From IMG/VR virus record IMGVR_UViG_3300025896_000118, positions 1 to 31,731 of that record: a stretch of DNA of 31,731 nt; one strand, given 5' to 3'. The notes under the pieces were generated by a model that searched no databases, was not told the origin of the DNA, and saw only the letters and a program-made list of their open reading frames with translations. Below, in pieces: positions 14,187-21,794 of the stretch (position 1 is the first letter of the stretch; each line of letters opens with the position of its first letter). Made by a program: the position numbers and the translations under genes. This DNA comes from a virus.

Positions 14187-14824
14187 TAGCCTTTGATATC
14201 GAGCTTCATTTCAGCCGCCAGAATTGCACCAATTACCGCTGTGCCGGTCATGCTGTCCACCACATTGACCGTGACACGAATGTCGAGCCAGTCACCGGGA
14301 GAAAGCGCCGTGGACGTGATGTCGAAGTCCTTGTCACCGAAAGTCAGTGAGCGGATGGTCGTGGCCGCAGTGGTCACAAGGTCTGAGCCCATGCCCGTGC
14401 TGCCGTCTTGCGCCATCTTGTAGCACTCCACGTCCACCGTTGCTGCTCCGCTTGATACGGTGGTGATCATGCCGGCGTGCAGCGTCAAACGCACGCTCTG
14501 CCCCGCGACATACTCAGCCGGGAGTTGGTAGCCCACGCGAGCATATCGCGTCACTGTGCTGTTCTTCACATCGCCCGTGCCGATGTAGGGTGGCGCCGTG
14601 CCGAACGTGCCAGTGATCATCCCAAGGTCGTCAGTGGCCGACGTGCCGGGAAGGGCGGTAGCGTAAGCGTCCCAAACGCGGAACCGCTCAAGCGGAATCA
14701 TGAACGACACAAAGTCATCTTGAATCAGCGAAGAGCGCGGGATGTTCGGGAGATTGCCACGAACGATCAAATCACCTTCGATGTCGACGTTGTTGGGAAT
14801 GCGTTGGGTTTGGGCTGCGGACAT
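14186..14824 (-). CDS. Tail-tip / virion surface candidate protein E (212 aa)
   Basis: A 212-residue protein. The N-terminus has 'NNVDIEGDLIVRGNLPNIPR', a fibre-like 'D-x-x-G-D-L-x-V-x-G' phrase common at attachment ends of phage fibres. The rest is a jelly-roll-like beta domain (GQSVRLTLHAGMITTV, then WLDIRVTVNVVDSM). It is the first gene after the tape measure (17-base gap). It could be a distal tail or decoration protein. No exact family recognised. Confidence 0.66.
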   Translation of the reverse strand: MSAAQTQRIPNNVDIEGDLIVRGNLPNIPRSSLIQDDFVSFMIPLERFRVWDAYATALPGTSATDDLGMITGTFGTAPPYIGTGDVKNSTVTRYARVGYQLPAEYVAGQSVRLTLHAGMITTVSSGAATVDVECYKMAQDGSTGMGSDLVTTAATTIRSLTFGDKDFDITSTALSPGDWLDIRVTVNVVDSMTGTAVIGAILAAEMKLDIKG

Positions 14825-14841
14825 ACGTTATTGGGGTTTTG

Positions 14842-16560
14842 TCAATCGACGGTGACACGCGCATCAAACAAATCATAAAGCCGATCAATGGCTCCAACGA
14901 TAGGCGATGCGGAAGAGCCTGCTGGGTTGGCATTCATTGCATCCAAATTCGGAGTAATCGGCTTTGCAAAGTTTGGGTCTTTTTGGTTGTCGTAAAACTC
15001 ACCGATGCCACCGAACCCACGGGAGTATGCGCCGGCGCGCTTTGCTGCGCTATCTGCTGCGCGCTGAGCGGCTCGGCCACGGGCTGCGCCAACTCCACCC
15101 TGCCGCTCTGAAGAATAGCCTTGGATGCGGCCTTCTGGTCTGTCCTTGGTTTTGTCGGCAGCGTCTTGCAGGTCTTGGAACTGGCGAGAGATTGCCATCG
15201 CCTTAGCGACTGACACGCCTGTCTGATCTGCGATGTCTTTGGCTCGGCTGCGGATCTCCGCTTCTTTTTCAAGCTGATCGGCTAATTCAGTTTGGCCTGA
15301 TGCTTTTGCCGCCAGAATCTTCATCTGCGTTTCAAGGTCAGCCTTGGCGCTAGATTGGCTTTTGGCTTCTTTGGCTACTGATTCGGCTTTGTCTTTAGCT
15401 TTTTCTTGTGACGCCGCTTCTTTGTCGAATGCACGTTCAGCTTCGTCTGCCTGCTCTCTTTTTGAGCGAGCGATTTCATCCTCAATGGCTTTCTTGGTTT
15501 GAAGAATGTCGAGATCCTTCTTAGCCAAATCAGCGGCCAACTGCATCTGCTTAAACTCGTCACCTTTGGCGGCTGCGACTTCGTGCGCTAGCTTTGCGCG
15601 CTCATGCTCAAGCCGTTTCAGTTTGTCAGGGTCTGACTCTCCAAACTGCTCAACAGCCCGTCGAGCTTCAGCTAATCCACGTTGACCGCTTACACGGCGT
15701 TGAGACTCGTCTTTACGCTTTGCCGCCTCGTCTCCGCCACCGCTTATTTCTGATCTTCTGGTCGCTTGCTCAATCAGCTTGTCTTCAGTTGGCTTGGTAA
15801 ATCCCTTGGCTCTGATAGCCGTTATTTGACGCTCTAGGTCAAGCAATCGTTGCGCTTCATCCGCTTCTGCCTTTTTGCCTGCTGCGAGCAACTCCGCGAT
15901 CTTTGTTTCTCGCTCGCCAATAGCAACAGCTTGATTGCCAGCTTCGACTCTTGCCATCATTGCATCGCCTTGAGCATAGTCAGCTTCTAGGCCGCGAACC
16001 GATGCCCCTTTACCGCTGAAGATCCCGCCAGCGTTAGCCGTGATGTATCCCATCACCGTGCCCAGCTTGTCGGCTTCTTCTCTGAGTGTTTTCATCTGCT
16101 CTGCGCCCTTGCCGAGCGCAGACGCGATCTCATCAACTGAAGCTGTCGAACTAAGCTGATTGAGCGAATTTACAAAGCCATCAGCACCAGCCACTGCATT
16201 ATCAAAGGCTTCTTTGTTTTTGGCGACAGCCATGGCTAGGGCACCAAATACAGCAACGCCAGCACCAACGACCATACCCATCGGCCCAAACGCTCCAGCG
16301 ACTTGAGATCCTTGTTGGGCGAAAATGGTTAGAGCGCTAGTGCCCATCTGGGCCTGCACAGCAACGTCTTGCAACTGCGCGCCCATGTTGCCGAGCTGAA
16401 ACTTAGCGCCATTACCGCCTACTTTTGCGGCTGCTGCGCCTACCCTAGTAAATGACTTTTGAGAATTTTGAGCAAAGTTATCAACTTGACGCCTAACAGC
16501 CTCTAGGCCGCTTTTAAGCTCCTTAACGTCCAATCCGAGTTGTATAACTGCGTCTGCCAT
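14842..16560 (-). CDS. Tail tape measure protein
   Basis: A 572-residue protein of tape-measure type. The N-terminal 'VIQLGLDVKELKSGLEAVRR' and the phrase 'GAQLQDVAVQAQMGTSALTI' (60-79), leading into a hydrophobic segment (about 87-113), are characteristic. The middle is a long charged coiled coil (about 220-470). It sets tail length and threads the tail tube during assembly. At about 0.15 nm per residue this predicts a tail of roughly 85 nm, short for a siphovirus. It follows the frameshifted chaperone pair with a TAATG overlap, exactly as in lambda (G-T-H order). Confidence 0.9.
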   Translation of the reverse strand: MADAVIQLGLDVKELKSGLEAVRRQVDNFAQNSQKSFTRVGAAAAKVGGNGAKFQLGNMGAQLQDVAVQAQMGTSALTIFAQQGSQVAGAFGPMGMVVGAGVAVFGALAMAVAKNKEAFDNAVAGADGFVNSLNQLSSTASVDEIASALGKGAEQMKTLREEADKLGTVMGYITANAGGIFSGKGASVRGLEADYAQGDAMMARVEAGNQAVAIGERETKIAELLAAGKKAEADEAQRLLDLERQITAIRAKGFTKPTEDKLIEQATRRSEISGGGDEAAKRKDESQRRVSGQRGLAEARRAVEQFGESDPDKLKRLEHERAKLAHEVAAAKGDEFKQMQLAADLAKKDLDILQTKKAIEDEIARSKREQADEAERAFDKEAASQEKAKDKAESVAKEAKSQSSAKADLETQMKILAAKASGQTELADQLEKEAEIRSRAKDIADQTGVSVAKAMAISRQFQDLQDAADKTKDRPEGRIQGYSSERQGGVGAARGRAAQRAADSAAKRAGAYSRGFGGIGEFYDNQKDPNFAKPITPNLDAMNANPAGSSASPIVGAIDRLYDLFDARVTVD

Positions 16561-17224
16561 TACAATGTCGAGTTAGTCAATCGCTCCTGAATCGCCAGCC
16601 ACCATCTGCCGTCTGGCGTGCTTTCGGTAGTTGGCCATGTCATTAGTTCTCCGTCAAGTAACCGCTGCGCGTGAAACATCGCCCAGCCTTTTGCGAGCGG
16701 TAGATTCCAATCAATATCAAAGTCAGTTCGGCCTGTCGCTTTTCTCACCACTGCAAGGTAAAGAGCGTCCTCGACAGGCCATGCTAGTTTCCCGATTCGG
16801 CTCCGTTTGAAGGAATCGGCACGGCGCGAGTTAGGCTAGACTGAATGACGATCTTGTCGGCCAGATCAAGCAGTGGCCCGTTGTCATTGTCGCCCACGTT
16901 TTCGTCTGCCCACCGCCAGATCTCCGCGCTCATCGCTTCAGGGTTGCGGCGCTTGGTGATCAGTTCGTCGGTGGGGGTCAGGCACAGCCACACGATCTTG
17001 GTCGCGTCGTCGAGTAGGCTGTTGTCCACGCCATCGATACCGCGAAGGCGAATCCACTCCCGGCGGCGTCCGCTGGTGAATGGACCGAGCGGAATGCCCT
17101 TCCATTCGAAGGTCGCGTCAAAGGCTTCTTCCCGCGCTTTTTCGTGCGGGTCAATCGGTGCGGGTTGGTCAATCAGGATGGTTACTGATTCGGGTTGTTC
17201 TTCGCGTAGTTCGATGTCGTTCAT
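16560..17224 (-). CDS. Tail assembly chaperone, -1 frameshift fusion (lambda gpGT analogue)
   Basis: A predicted 221-residue product made when ribosomes slip one base back at GGGAAAC (16793-16787) just before the stop of the 146-residue chaperone. The -1 frame is open from the slippery site through LAWPVEDALYLA and on into a 63-residue extension ending ERLTNSTL, which stops at 16560. A stand-alone GTG start at 16751 exists but has no support. In lambda the GT fusion binds the tape measure during tail polymerisation; here the extension overlaps the tape measure start by TAATG. The frame and heptamer were checked base by base; slippage itself is inferred. Confidence 0.82.
16784..17224 (-). CDS. 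Tail assembly chaperone, short form (lambda gpG analogue)
   Basis: A 146-residue acidic protein starting MNDIELREEQPES. The middle contains 'FEWKGIPLGPFTSGRRREWI' and ATKIVWLCLTPTDELI, then an acidic helix-rich end. Position between tail tube and tape measure, size, and the slippery heptamer at the end make it the unshifted chaperone. Its start overlaps the upstream 251-residue gene by ATGA (17221-17224). It is not expected in the virion. Confidence 0.82.
   Translation of the reverse strand: MNDIELREEQPESVTILIDQPAPIDPHEKAREEAFDATFEWKGIPLGPFTSGRRREWIRLRGIDGVDNSLLDDATKIVWLCLTPTDELITKRRNPEAMSAEIWRWADENVGDNDNGPLLDLADKIVIQSSLTRAVPIPSNGAESGN
16787..16793 (-). other. Programmed -1 ribosomal frameshift site, GGGAAAC
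   Basis: The heptamer reads G GGA AAC in the zero frame, matching the X-XXY-YYZ rule, directly followed by the TAG stop. Lambda uses GGGAAAG at the same genetic position. Both tRNAs can re-pair as GGG and AAA. No downstream structure was analysed; the adjacent stop codon itself may favour slippage. Confidence 0.85.
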
Positions 17225-17976
17225 GCAATTTTGAAGTGTCGTTTTACCTTGTCCATGATCGTTCCGCTGGCGTTTTCCATGACGTAGGCGCGCCTGAAAG
17301 AGTTAGGCTTGCGGATCAGCACCGAAGCCCGTTGAGCCTTCACTGCGCCGAGCAGATCACGCCGAGCCTTGAGTGCGTTGTAACCAGCCATGAAGTCGTC
17401 ATCGAACTCGTCGAGCGTGCCGGCGCGTAGCTCTTTCAGCAGTTGCGCGGCGTCCACGTTGTAAGCGCCGTGCGTGCCGACGAGATTCATGCCCATTGCC
17501 GGGACGTGGAAGCGGTGAGCGTTGCTGTGCCCGTCGATGGAGCAGACGGGCACGCCGATGGACGCAAGAGCAGCACAGGCGTCAATGTCGCCAGTGTCGA
17601 TCATCACAGCTTCTTGCGCGTGAGCTTGCCCTGGCTTGTAAATTGTGAATTGCTTCTGCGCCGTGGTCACAAGCCTTTGCTGCTTGCCCTGCTTCATCCA
17701 GTCCATGAGCGCGTTCAGGTTGTGCATTGCCCTCATGCCCATCAAGAGCGGATGATGCGGCGTGTTGCGCTCCATGTCGCCGCTGTCGTATGCTTGGCGA
17801 ATGTCGGAGAGTCGAGCTGGCGGGAATCCCGGCGCAGTAGCGGTGCGGAAAAAAAACGATGCGACGGTGTGCCCAGTTTCGGCGTCGGTCTGCTTTTCAA
17901 TGCGGCAAGGGAAGCCGAGCGCAGCAAAGCAGGCTGCTATCTGTGTGTTTCGTTCAGGGGCGCTCCAGGCTTCCAT
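17221..17976 (-). CDS. Hypothetical protein between tail tube and chaperone (251 aa)
   Basis: A 251-residue protein of unknown function. It starts MEAWSAPERNTQIAACF, contains a middle alpha/beta region ('AVMIDTGDIDACAALASIGV', then VCSIDGHSNAHRFHVPAMGM) and ends in a basic helical part (ALKARRDLLGAVKAQRA). Lambda has nothing between V and G, so this is an insertion relative to lambda. The DTGDIDAC and DGHSNAH patterns hint at an enzyme-like fold but match no family I can name. There is no Shine-Dalgarno site; GAACGATT abuts the ATG. Confidence 0.74.
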   Translation of the reverse strand: MEAWSAPERNTQIAACFAALGFPCRIEKQTDAETGHTVASFFFRTATAPGFPPARLSDIRQAYDSGDMERNTPHHPLLMGMRAMHNLNALMDWMKQGKQQRLVTTAQKQFTIYKPGQAHAQEAVMIDTGDIDACAALASIGVPVCSIDGHSNAHRFHVPAMGMNLVGTHGAYNVDAAQLLKELRAGTLDEFDDDFMAGYNALKARRDLLGAVKAQRASVLIRKPNSFRRAYVMENASGTIMDKVKRHFKIA

Positions 17977-18006
17977 AATCGTTCAGGTTCTGAGTGTCGG
18001 GATGGG

Positions 18007-18402
18007 TTAGGACATCAGCGGGTAGTGCATCGCCGAAAAGCTGAAGGTCGGCGTAGTGTCCACGTTGTTCAGCGTGTCCTCAACGTCTTGGAAGATAATC
18101 TTGCCAGACGCAGGATTGAAACCGCGAATGGTGGTCGCGTAGTTAGAAAGCGCCGTGATGGTCGTGCCGGGATGGAAGGCGGCGAACGTCACGCGAGTGG
18201 TGCCACTGATGCGACCTGCTGCGGTGATTTCGACCATAGGATCGACCCCGCGATGGAAGATGGTGGACTTGTTCGCGTTGCGCTTGGTCTCATACGTGCG
18301 CTTGAACGCCATCGTAAAAGTGTCCAACAAAATCCCAGCCTCTCCGTCCTCGTCGAGGTCGTAAGCGGGAAGAACTCCTGTTTCGATAACTGCGGTAGCC
18401 AT
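18007..18402 (-). CDS. Major tail tube protein candidate
   Basis: A 131-residue protein starting MATAVIETGVLPAYDLD. It is beta-rich, with GRISGTTRVTFAAFHPGTTI and an aromatic end (TPTFSFSAMHYPLMS). Size and place (after the tail terminator candidate, before the chaperones) match the tail tube gene of lambda-like phages. The start at 18402 was chosen over 18423 because AAGGG lies just before it; the longer form would begin inside the hairpin described next. Confidence 0.68.
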   Translation of the reverse strand: MATAVIETGVLPAYDLDEDGEAGILLDTFTMAFKRTYETKRNANKSTIFHRGVDPMVEITAAGRISGTTRVTFAAFHPGTTITALSNYATTIRGFNPASGKIIFQDVEDTLNNVDTTPTFSFSAMHYPLMS

Positions 18403-18420
18403 ACACCCTTTTGCGGGTGT
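18403..18420 (-). promoter_or_regulatory. Hairpin overlapping the tail tube ribosome binding site
   Basis: ACACCC (18420-18415 on the minus strand) pairs with GGGTGT (18408-18403) around a six-base loop GCAAAA. The 3' arm contains part of the AAGGG ribosome binding site and abuts the ATG. There is no U tract, so it is not a terminator. It could limit translation of the tail tube gene until the mRNA is unfolded. Confidence 0.5.
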
Positions 18421-18429
18421 CAAAACTAA

Positions 18430-18786
18430 TCAGCTCTCCGCAAAAACACTGCAATCCATATGCGCGTCAAAGTCCCGAAACTCTTTGCGGCGCTCCCTTA
18501 CCTCAATTCTCCAAAGCATTCGGCGAACCCTCTGAATCGTTATTGATAGCTCAAACGCTATCTTTTCGTGGCTGTCACCATTTTTAGCCATAGCTGCGAC
18601 TTGGGCTAATTCATCGACAGTGTAGCGAATACCCATCTTTTTACTGGTGAGCTTTGCATAATATCTCAACGCCTCCCTTTCGTCCGCTCGGAGTTTTTTG
18701 ATATTATTCCTGTGCGCTTGCATAGCCTGATTGATTTTGAGGCGAATCTGTTCCAGCGCATCTTTTGCTTTTTTGGGATCGTTCAT
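18430..18786 (-). CDS. Small basic helix-turn-helix-like protein (118 aa)
   Basis: A 118-residue helical, basic protein starting MNDPKKAKDALEQIRL. A long N-terminal coiled-coil-like helix is followed by a helix-turn-helix-like stretch: VDELAQVAAMAKNGDSHEKI then AFELSITIQRVRRMLWR (about 57-93). It may bind DNA. It interrupts the lambda-type order between the tail terminator and tail tube genes and looks richer in A+T than its neighbours, so it looks like a late insertion (moron). It shares the MND-x-KKA start with the 124-residue protein at 24016-24390. Confidence 0.7.
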   Translation of the reverse strand: MNDPKKAKDALEQIRLKINQAMQAHRNNIKKLRADEREALRYYAKLTSKKMGIRYTVDELAQVAAMAKNGDSHEKIAFELSITIQRVRRMLWRIEVRERRKEFRDFDAHMDCSVFAES

Positions 18787-18812
18787 GCTTTAATTTTATT
18801 CAATTCGCTCAA

Positions 18813-19250
18813 TCAGTCAATCTCCACCGCGAAGCTAATCACTTGCCGAGTGTCGCGCTGGTTGGACTCCTCGTCCGTCTCCACGTCAAACGCCCCAAGC
18901 CAGCGCTTTCTAAGAGCCCAGCCCGTGCGGTAAGTCGTTGTTTTGGTCGCGGCCCATGTTGACCACGCAGACTCGTCACGGATAAAATCAGCTGCCGCTT
19001 TGCTCCACGTTGCCGCTTGCGCGTCGGTGGTGTCATTGGCGTTGGTCATAACGTGGACGGTCAGGTTGGCGTTGACCATGTAGTTGCCTGCCCTGTCTCC
19101 ATCGACCTCCAGCACGACGCAAGGCCGAGCTCTAGCCGCTGTCGAGCGTGACGCGACCTTCTGAACCGTCGCCGGGATGGTGGTCGCGGAGATAGTTGAA
19201 AGGTAATCCGTGAAGATTGTTTCGAGTCGGATGGTCCAGTGGTCAGCCAT
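18813..19250 (-). CDS. Minor tail protein, tail terminator candidate (lambda gpU position)
   Basis: A 145-residue protein starting MADHWTIRLETIFTDYL. The alpha/beta pattern, with a central strand pair (PCVVLEVDGDRAGNYMVNAN, then LTVHVMTNAND) and a WSKAAADFIRDE helix, suits a tail terminator, the ring that ends tail polymerisation. The start at 19250 overlaps the upstream gene by eight bases; the longer in-frame start at 19373 lies inside that gene. Assignment is by position and shape. Confidence 0.66.
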   Translation of the reverse strand: MADHWTIRLETIFTDYLSTISATTIPATVQKVASRSTAARARPCVVLEVDGDRAGNYMVNANLTVHVMTNANDTTDAQAATWSKAAADFIRDESAWSTWAATKTTTYRTGWALRKRWLGAFDVETDEESNQRDTRQVISFAVEID

Positions 19251-20085
19251 TGCGTTTAGATTGTCGGTTGAATGCCGCCTTAGCAAGAGCGGCTTTCCGC
19301 GTCTCGATTGCTTTTTTGAATGCTGGCTCAAATTCGCGTCCGCAGACCTTTTTCTGCGACGCTGGAAAAGCAACGTCAGCCCATGGCACTTGGTTGATTA
19401 GCTTGAGAAAGGTCTCTGTTTCCGTGCGGATAAGTTGATGCGTGCCTTTTGATTTGCGATGACGCCCCGTGTTATACCACGCCTTGATTCCTTCGCGCTC
19501 GCTAATGCTTCCGCCGATGCTTTTGCCTGCCGCAGCCCATCCAGCTTTGGCTGCGCCAATGGTTTTTTGTTTCTTGGCAATGTAATCGGTGAGTGACTTC
19601 TCGCTAGTAGACACAATGTGCGTTGGCTTGTAATCTTGTGGCACTGCTCGCTTTGGAGTTGTTCTAGCCGACTTGTGATCATTAGCGCGCACGGGGCCAA
19701 AGGTGATGCCTGTTTTGGCCGTGATTTCCTTCAGATACCTTGGCAGCACCCAAGCTGTAAACTCTGCGGATTGCCCTGCTTTTTTAGCTTTGACGGCCTC
19801 CCAGAATCCAGCAGCTAGGCCAGGGTCAACGGCTTTGATGTCGCGCCAGATTGATCCCAGGTCGTCGATGTAGCGTTGCGTGCGCTTGATGTCGGCCTGC
19901 ACTTTGCCGACTGAGTGCTTCGGCGGCTGATCGTATGCGCCGTAAGGCAAGGTATTCTTCGCGGCGATAGCGGCAAACGTGCGCGCAGCAGTCCTGAGAT
20001 CCGTTCCGGCCGCGACCAAGAATTTCTTCGGCACATCCTTGAACAGTCGGTCAAGTTGCGTCTTGTCGAACTTCATTGTGATCAT
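19243..20085 (-). CDS. Minor tail / head-tail completion protein (lambda gpZ position)
   Basis: A 280-residue basic protein starting MITMKFDKTQLDRLFKDVPK, with long helices and the phrase 'DLRTAARTFAAIAAKNTLPY', typical of gp10/Z-like minor tail proteins that connect tail to head. The C-terminal part is rich in Lys and Arg (KAIETRKAALAKAAFNRQ). The start at 20085 was chosen because it overlaps the upstream stop by ATGA (20082-20085). Function is inferred from position and general composition. Confidence 0.68.
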   Translation of the reverse strand: MITMKFDKTQLDRLFKDVPKKFLVAAGTDLRTAARTFAAIAAKNTLPYGAYDQPPKHSVGKVQADIKRTQRYIDDLGSIWRDIKAVDPGLAAGFWEAVKAKKAGQSAEFTAWVLPRYLKEITAKTGITFGPVRANDHKSARTTPKRAVPQDYKPTHIVSTSEKSLTDYIAKKQKTIGAAKAGWAAAGKSIGGSISEREGIKAWYNTGRHRKSKGTHQLIRTETETFLKLINQVPWADVAFPASQKKVCGREFEPAFKKAIETRKAALAKAAFNRQSKRNG

Positions 20086-20402
20086 CGGTGCTGAGCCTGA
20101 AGGGTTAAAATCCACTCGCTCATGCGGTGATCATTGTTGACCTCCGTCACCCGGTAAGTCGTGCCGTTGGCTGTGATGGTCGTGCCGTTGGTCGGCGCGG
20201 TTGCATACTCGCATTTGCGGATGTGCAGCTCTGCATCGATGCCTTGGATGAATCCACCGCTCTCTAGGTCGTCCTGCCGTGACACGTCGCTAAGAACTCC
20301 AGTGCCAGCAACGCCGCTGATGGTCACAGAGACTTTGCCGCCGCCGCAGTATTTTTGACGGAGACGAGCGGCGTTAAAGAGAGATTCGGAGCGTGCGGTC
20401 AC
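20082..20402 (-). CDS. Head-tail connector candidate (106 aa)
   Basis: A 106-residue protein read from a GTG at 20402, beginning (M)TARSESLFNAARLRQKYC and ending 'DHRMSEWILTLQAQHR'. The beta-rich centre contains TNGTTITANGTTYRVTEVNN. In-frame ATGs farther upstream would add an Arg-rich segment (MTHGRRRHRSF) lying within the glycosyltransferase gene in another frame, so they are less likely. It sits where lambda FII, the connector, sits. The start is uncertain because no ribosome binding site is visible. Confidence 0.65.
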   Translation of the reverse strand: MTARSESLFNAARLRQKYCGGGKVSVTISGVAGTGVLSDVSRQDDLESGGFIQGIDAELHIRKCEYATAPTNGTTITANGTTYRVTEVNNDHRMSEWILTLQAQHR

Positions 20403-20418
20403 ATTATAGCGGGAGTGT

Positions 20419-20976
20419 CTAAAGCTCCGGTGCCGCCGTCTCCCGTGCGTCATGCGTGTAACGGTGCAGCACCTGATCAATGTGCAGCCCTGTCCTCACC
20501 CTCCGCCGTGCCTGTTCAGCCCACACGCGATCTTCGCCGTAGCTGATGTCGGGAAATAGACAGTCAGCCACCAACTCGCGCTTCCAGGCGCAGACGTGCC
20601 ACGGAGCGCGCAAGGTTTGCCCGCCCTCCACGAACGGCCCGTCTTGGTTGTTTAGATGAAACACGACCTCAGAGCGCCGCCCGTTGTAGATCGCGTCTTG
20701 CTTGAACGTGATCACGTCAGGCGCGTGCTTGATGGCGGCGAGAATGAGCGGGATGGTATCGGGAAAGATTTCGTCGTCGTCGTCGCAGAACATGACGTAA
20801 TCGCCAATGGCGGCGTCCATGCACGCTTGCCGCTTGAGTCCGACAGAGCGGGTCATGTTGTCGAGAACAACAACGTGCTCAGCCTGCGGATGGGGCGCGA
20901 TAAGATCCGCGAGAGCGCGGGTTTTGTCGATGCGTCGCCAGATGGCGGGAGTTAGGATGGAGAGTTTTGGAGTCAT
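20419..20976 (-). CDS. GT-A fold glycosyltransferase (family 2-like)
   Basis: A 185-residue glycosyltransferase. The N-terminus KLSILTPAIWRR and the helix SVGLKRQACMDAAIGDY lead into VMFCDDDDEIFP, whose aspartates (65-68) form the metal and nucleotide-sugar binding DxD-type site; GED (147-149) is in the position of the general base. At 185 residues it is a minimal catalytic domain without a membrane span. It is the last gene of the modification block and lies 16 bases upstream of the connector gene. Substrate is unknown: virion protein, host glycan or modified DNA are all possible. Confidence 0.88.
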   Translation of the reverse strand: MTPKLSILTPAIWRRIDKTRALADLIAPHPQAEHVVVLDNMTRSVGLKRQACMDAAIGDYVMFCDDDDEIFPDTIPLILAAIKHAPDVITFKQDAIYNGRRSEVVFHLNNQDGPFVEGGQTLRAPWHVCAWKRELVADCLFPDISYGEDRVWAEQARRRVRTGLHIDQVLHRYTHDARETAAPEL

Positions 20977-20987
20977 GGTAGTTGCGT

Positions 20988-21794
20988 CTAAATCTCGGGA
21001 GATTGTGATATTGCGTTGTTCAGCAGAGAGGAATCGACGCGCAGGATGCAGCGGAGGATTTCGGCGGCGACTTGTGGCACGATGGCGTTTCCGGTGCCTC
21101 TAGCTCGGTCCACCCAATGGGGTATCCCATGTGCCACTCCAACCATTGAGGGTTGATCGGCTTCCCATTCAGCCACTCGAAGCCAGGCCTCATCGGCAGT
21201 TCCTCCAAGTTCTGATAAGAGCGTTTCCGCGTCCACCATTTGCGGTTCTTGTAGATGCTGGCGCGAGTCGTGGGCAATAATCCACACCCTGTCTCGTCTG
21301 TGCCAGTTCCCCACGGCACAAGCTGGAAGCACAACCGGCGGCGCACAGGTGTATCCAAGGCTTGCCAAGTCATCAAGCACCTGGTCGAGACCCAGCGTGA
21401 TGTGGCCAATAACATTTTCACACAGCAGCCAGCGGGGTCTTGCCTCGGCAGTAATTCGGCGAACTTCCGGCCAGAGGTGGCGGTCATCGTCCTCGCCTTT
21501 TCGCTTCCCGGATAGACTGAAAGGCTGGCAAGGGTATCCGCCGGTAATAATGTCGATTGTTCCATATTTTGAAGGGTCTAGTGTTTTCACGTCCTCATGT
21601 ATCGGGACGCTTGGGAAGTTCTTGTTGAGGACGCGCCGCGCCCATGGGTCGATCTCGCAGAATGCTACCGTTTCGATTCCGCCAACCATCTTTGCGGCCA
21701 GCGCGAATCCGCCGATCCCACTGAATAAATCAAGATGCTGAACAAGGCGTGGGAGGCAACGCCGAGGAGCTTGGTTGGCGAGTTCGAGCGTCAT
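20988..21794 (-). CDS. DNA cytosine-C5 methyltransferase
   Basis: A 268-residue C5-cytosine methyltransferase with all core motifs: DLFSGIGGFA (22-31, SAM binding), GYPCQPFS (86-93, catalytic C89), ENV (126-128), RRDRVWIIA (166-174) and GTGNAIVPQVA (233-243). The target-recognition region between motif VIII and the RARGTGN motif is only about 55-60 residues, shorter than in M.HhaI (327 residues overall). The start at 21794 overlaps the upstream stop by ATGA (21791-21794). No restriction enzyme is adjacent, so it is an orphan, probably protecting phage DNA from host restriction. Recognition sequence unknown. Confidence 0.94.
   Translation of the reverse strand: MTLELANQAPRRCLPRLVQHLDLFSGIGGFALAAKMVGGIETVAFCEIDPWARRVLNKNFPSVPIHEDVKTLDPSKYGTIDIITGGYPCQPFSLSGKRKGEDDDRHLWPEVRRITAEARPRWLLCENVIGHITLGLDQVLDDLASLGYTCAPPVVLPACAVGNWHRRDRVWIIAHDSRQHLQEPQMVDAETLLSELGGTADEAWLRVAEWEADQPSMVGVAHGIPHWVDRARGTGNAIVPQVAAEILRCILRVDSSLLNNAISQSPEI

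Noticed and set aside
16560-16751. Stand-alone 63-residue gene with GTG start
   Set aside because: No ribosome binding site, and the frame is open back to the GGGAAAC slippery site, so it is the extension of the frameshift product.
17443-18429. Long plus-strand open frame (328 codons)
   Set aside because: It lies antisense to the tail tube and 251-residue genes, crosses their junction, and gives an Arg/His/Val-rich sequence with no domain; it is a shadow of G+C-rich codon use.
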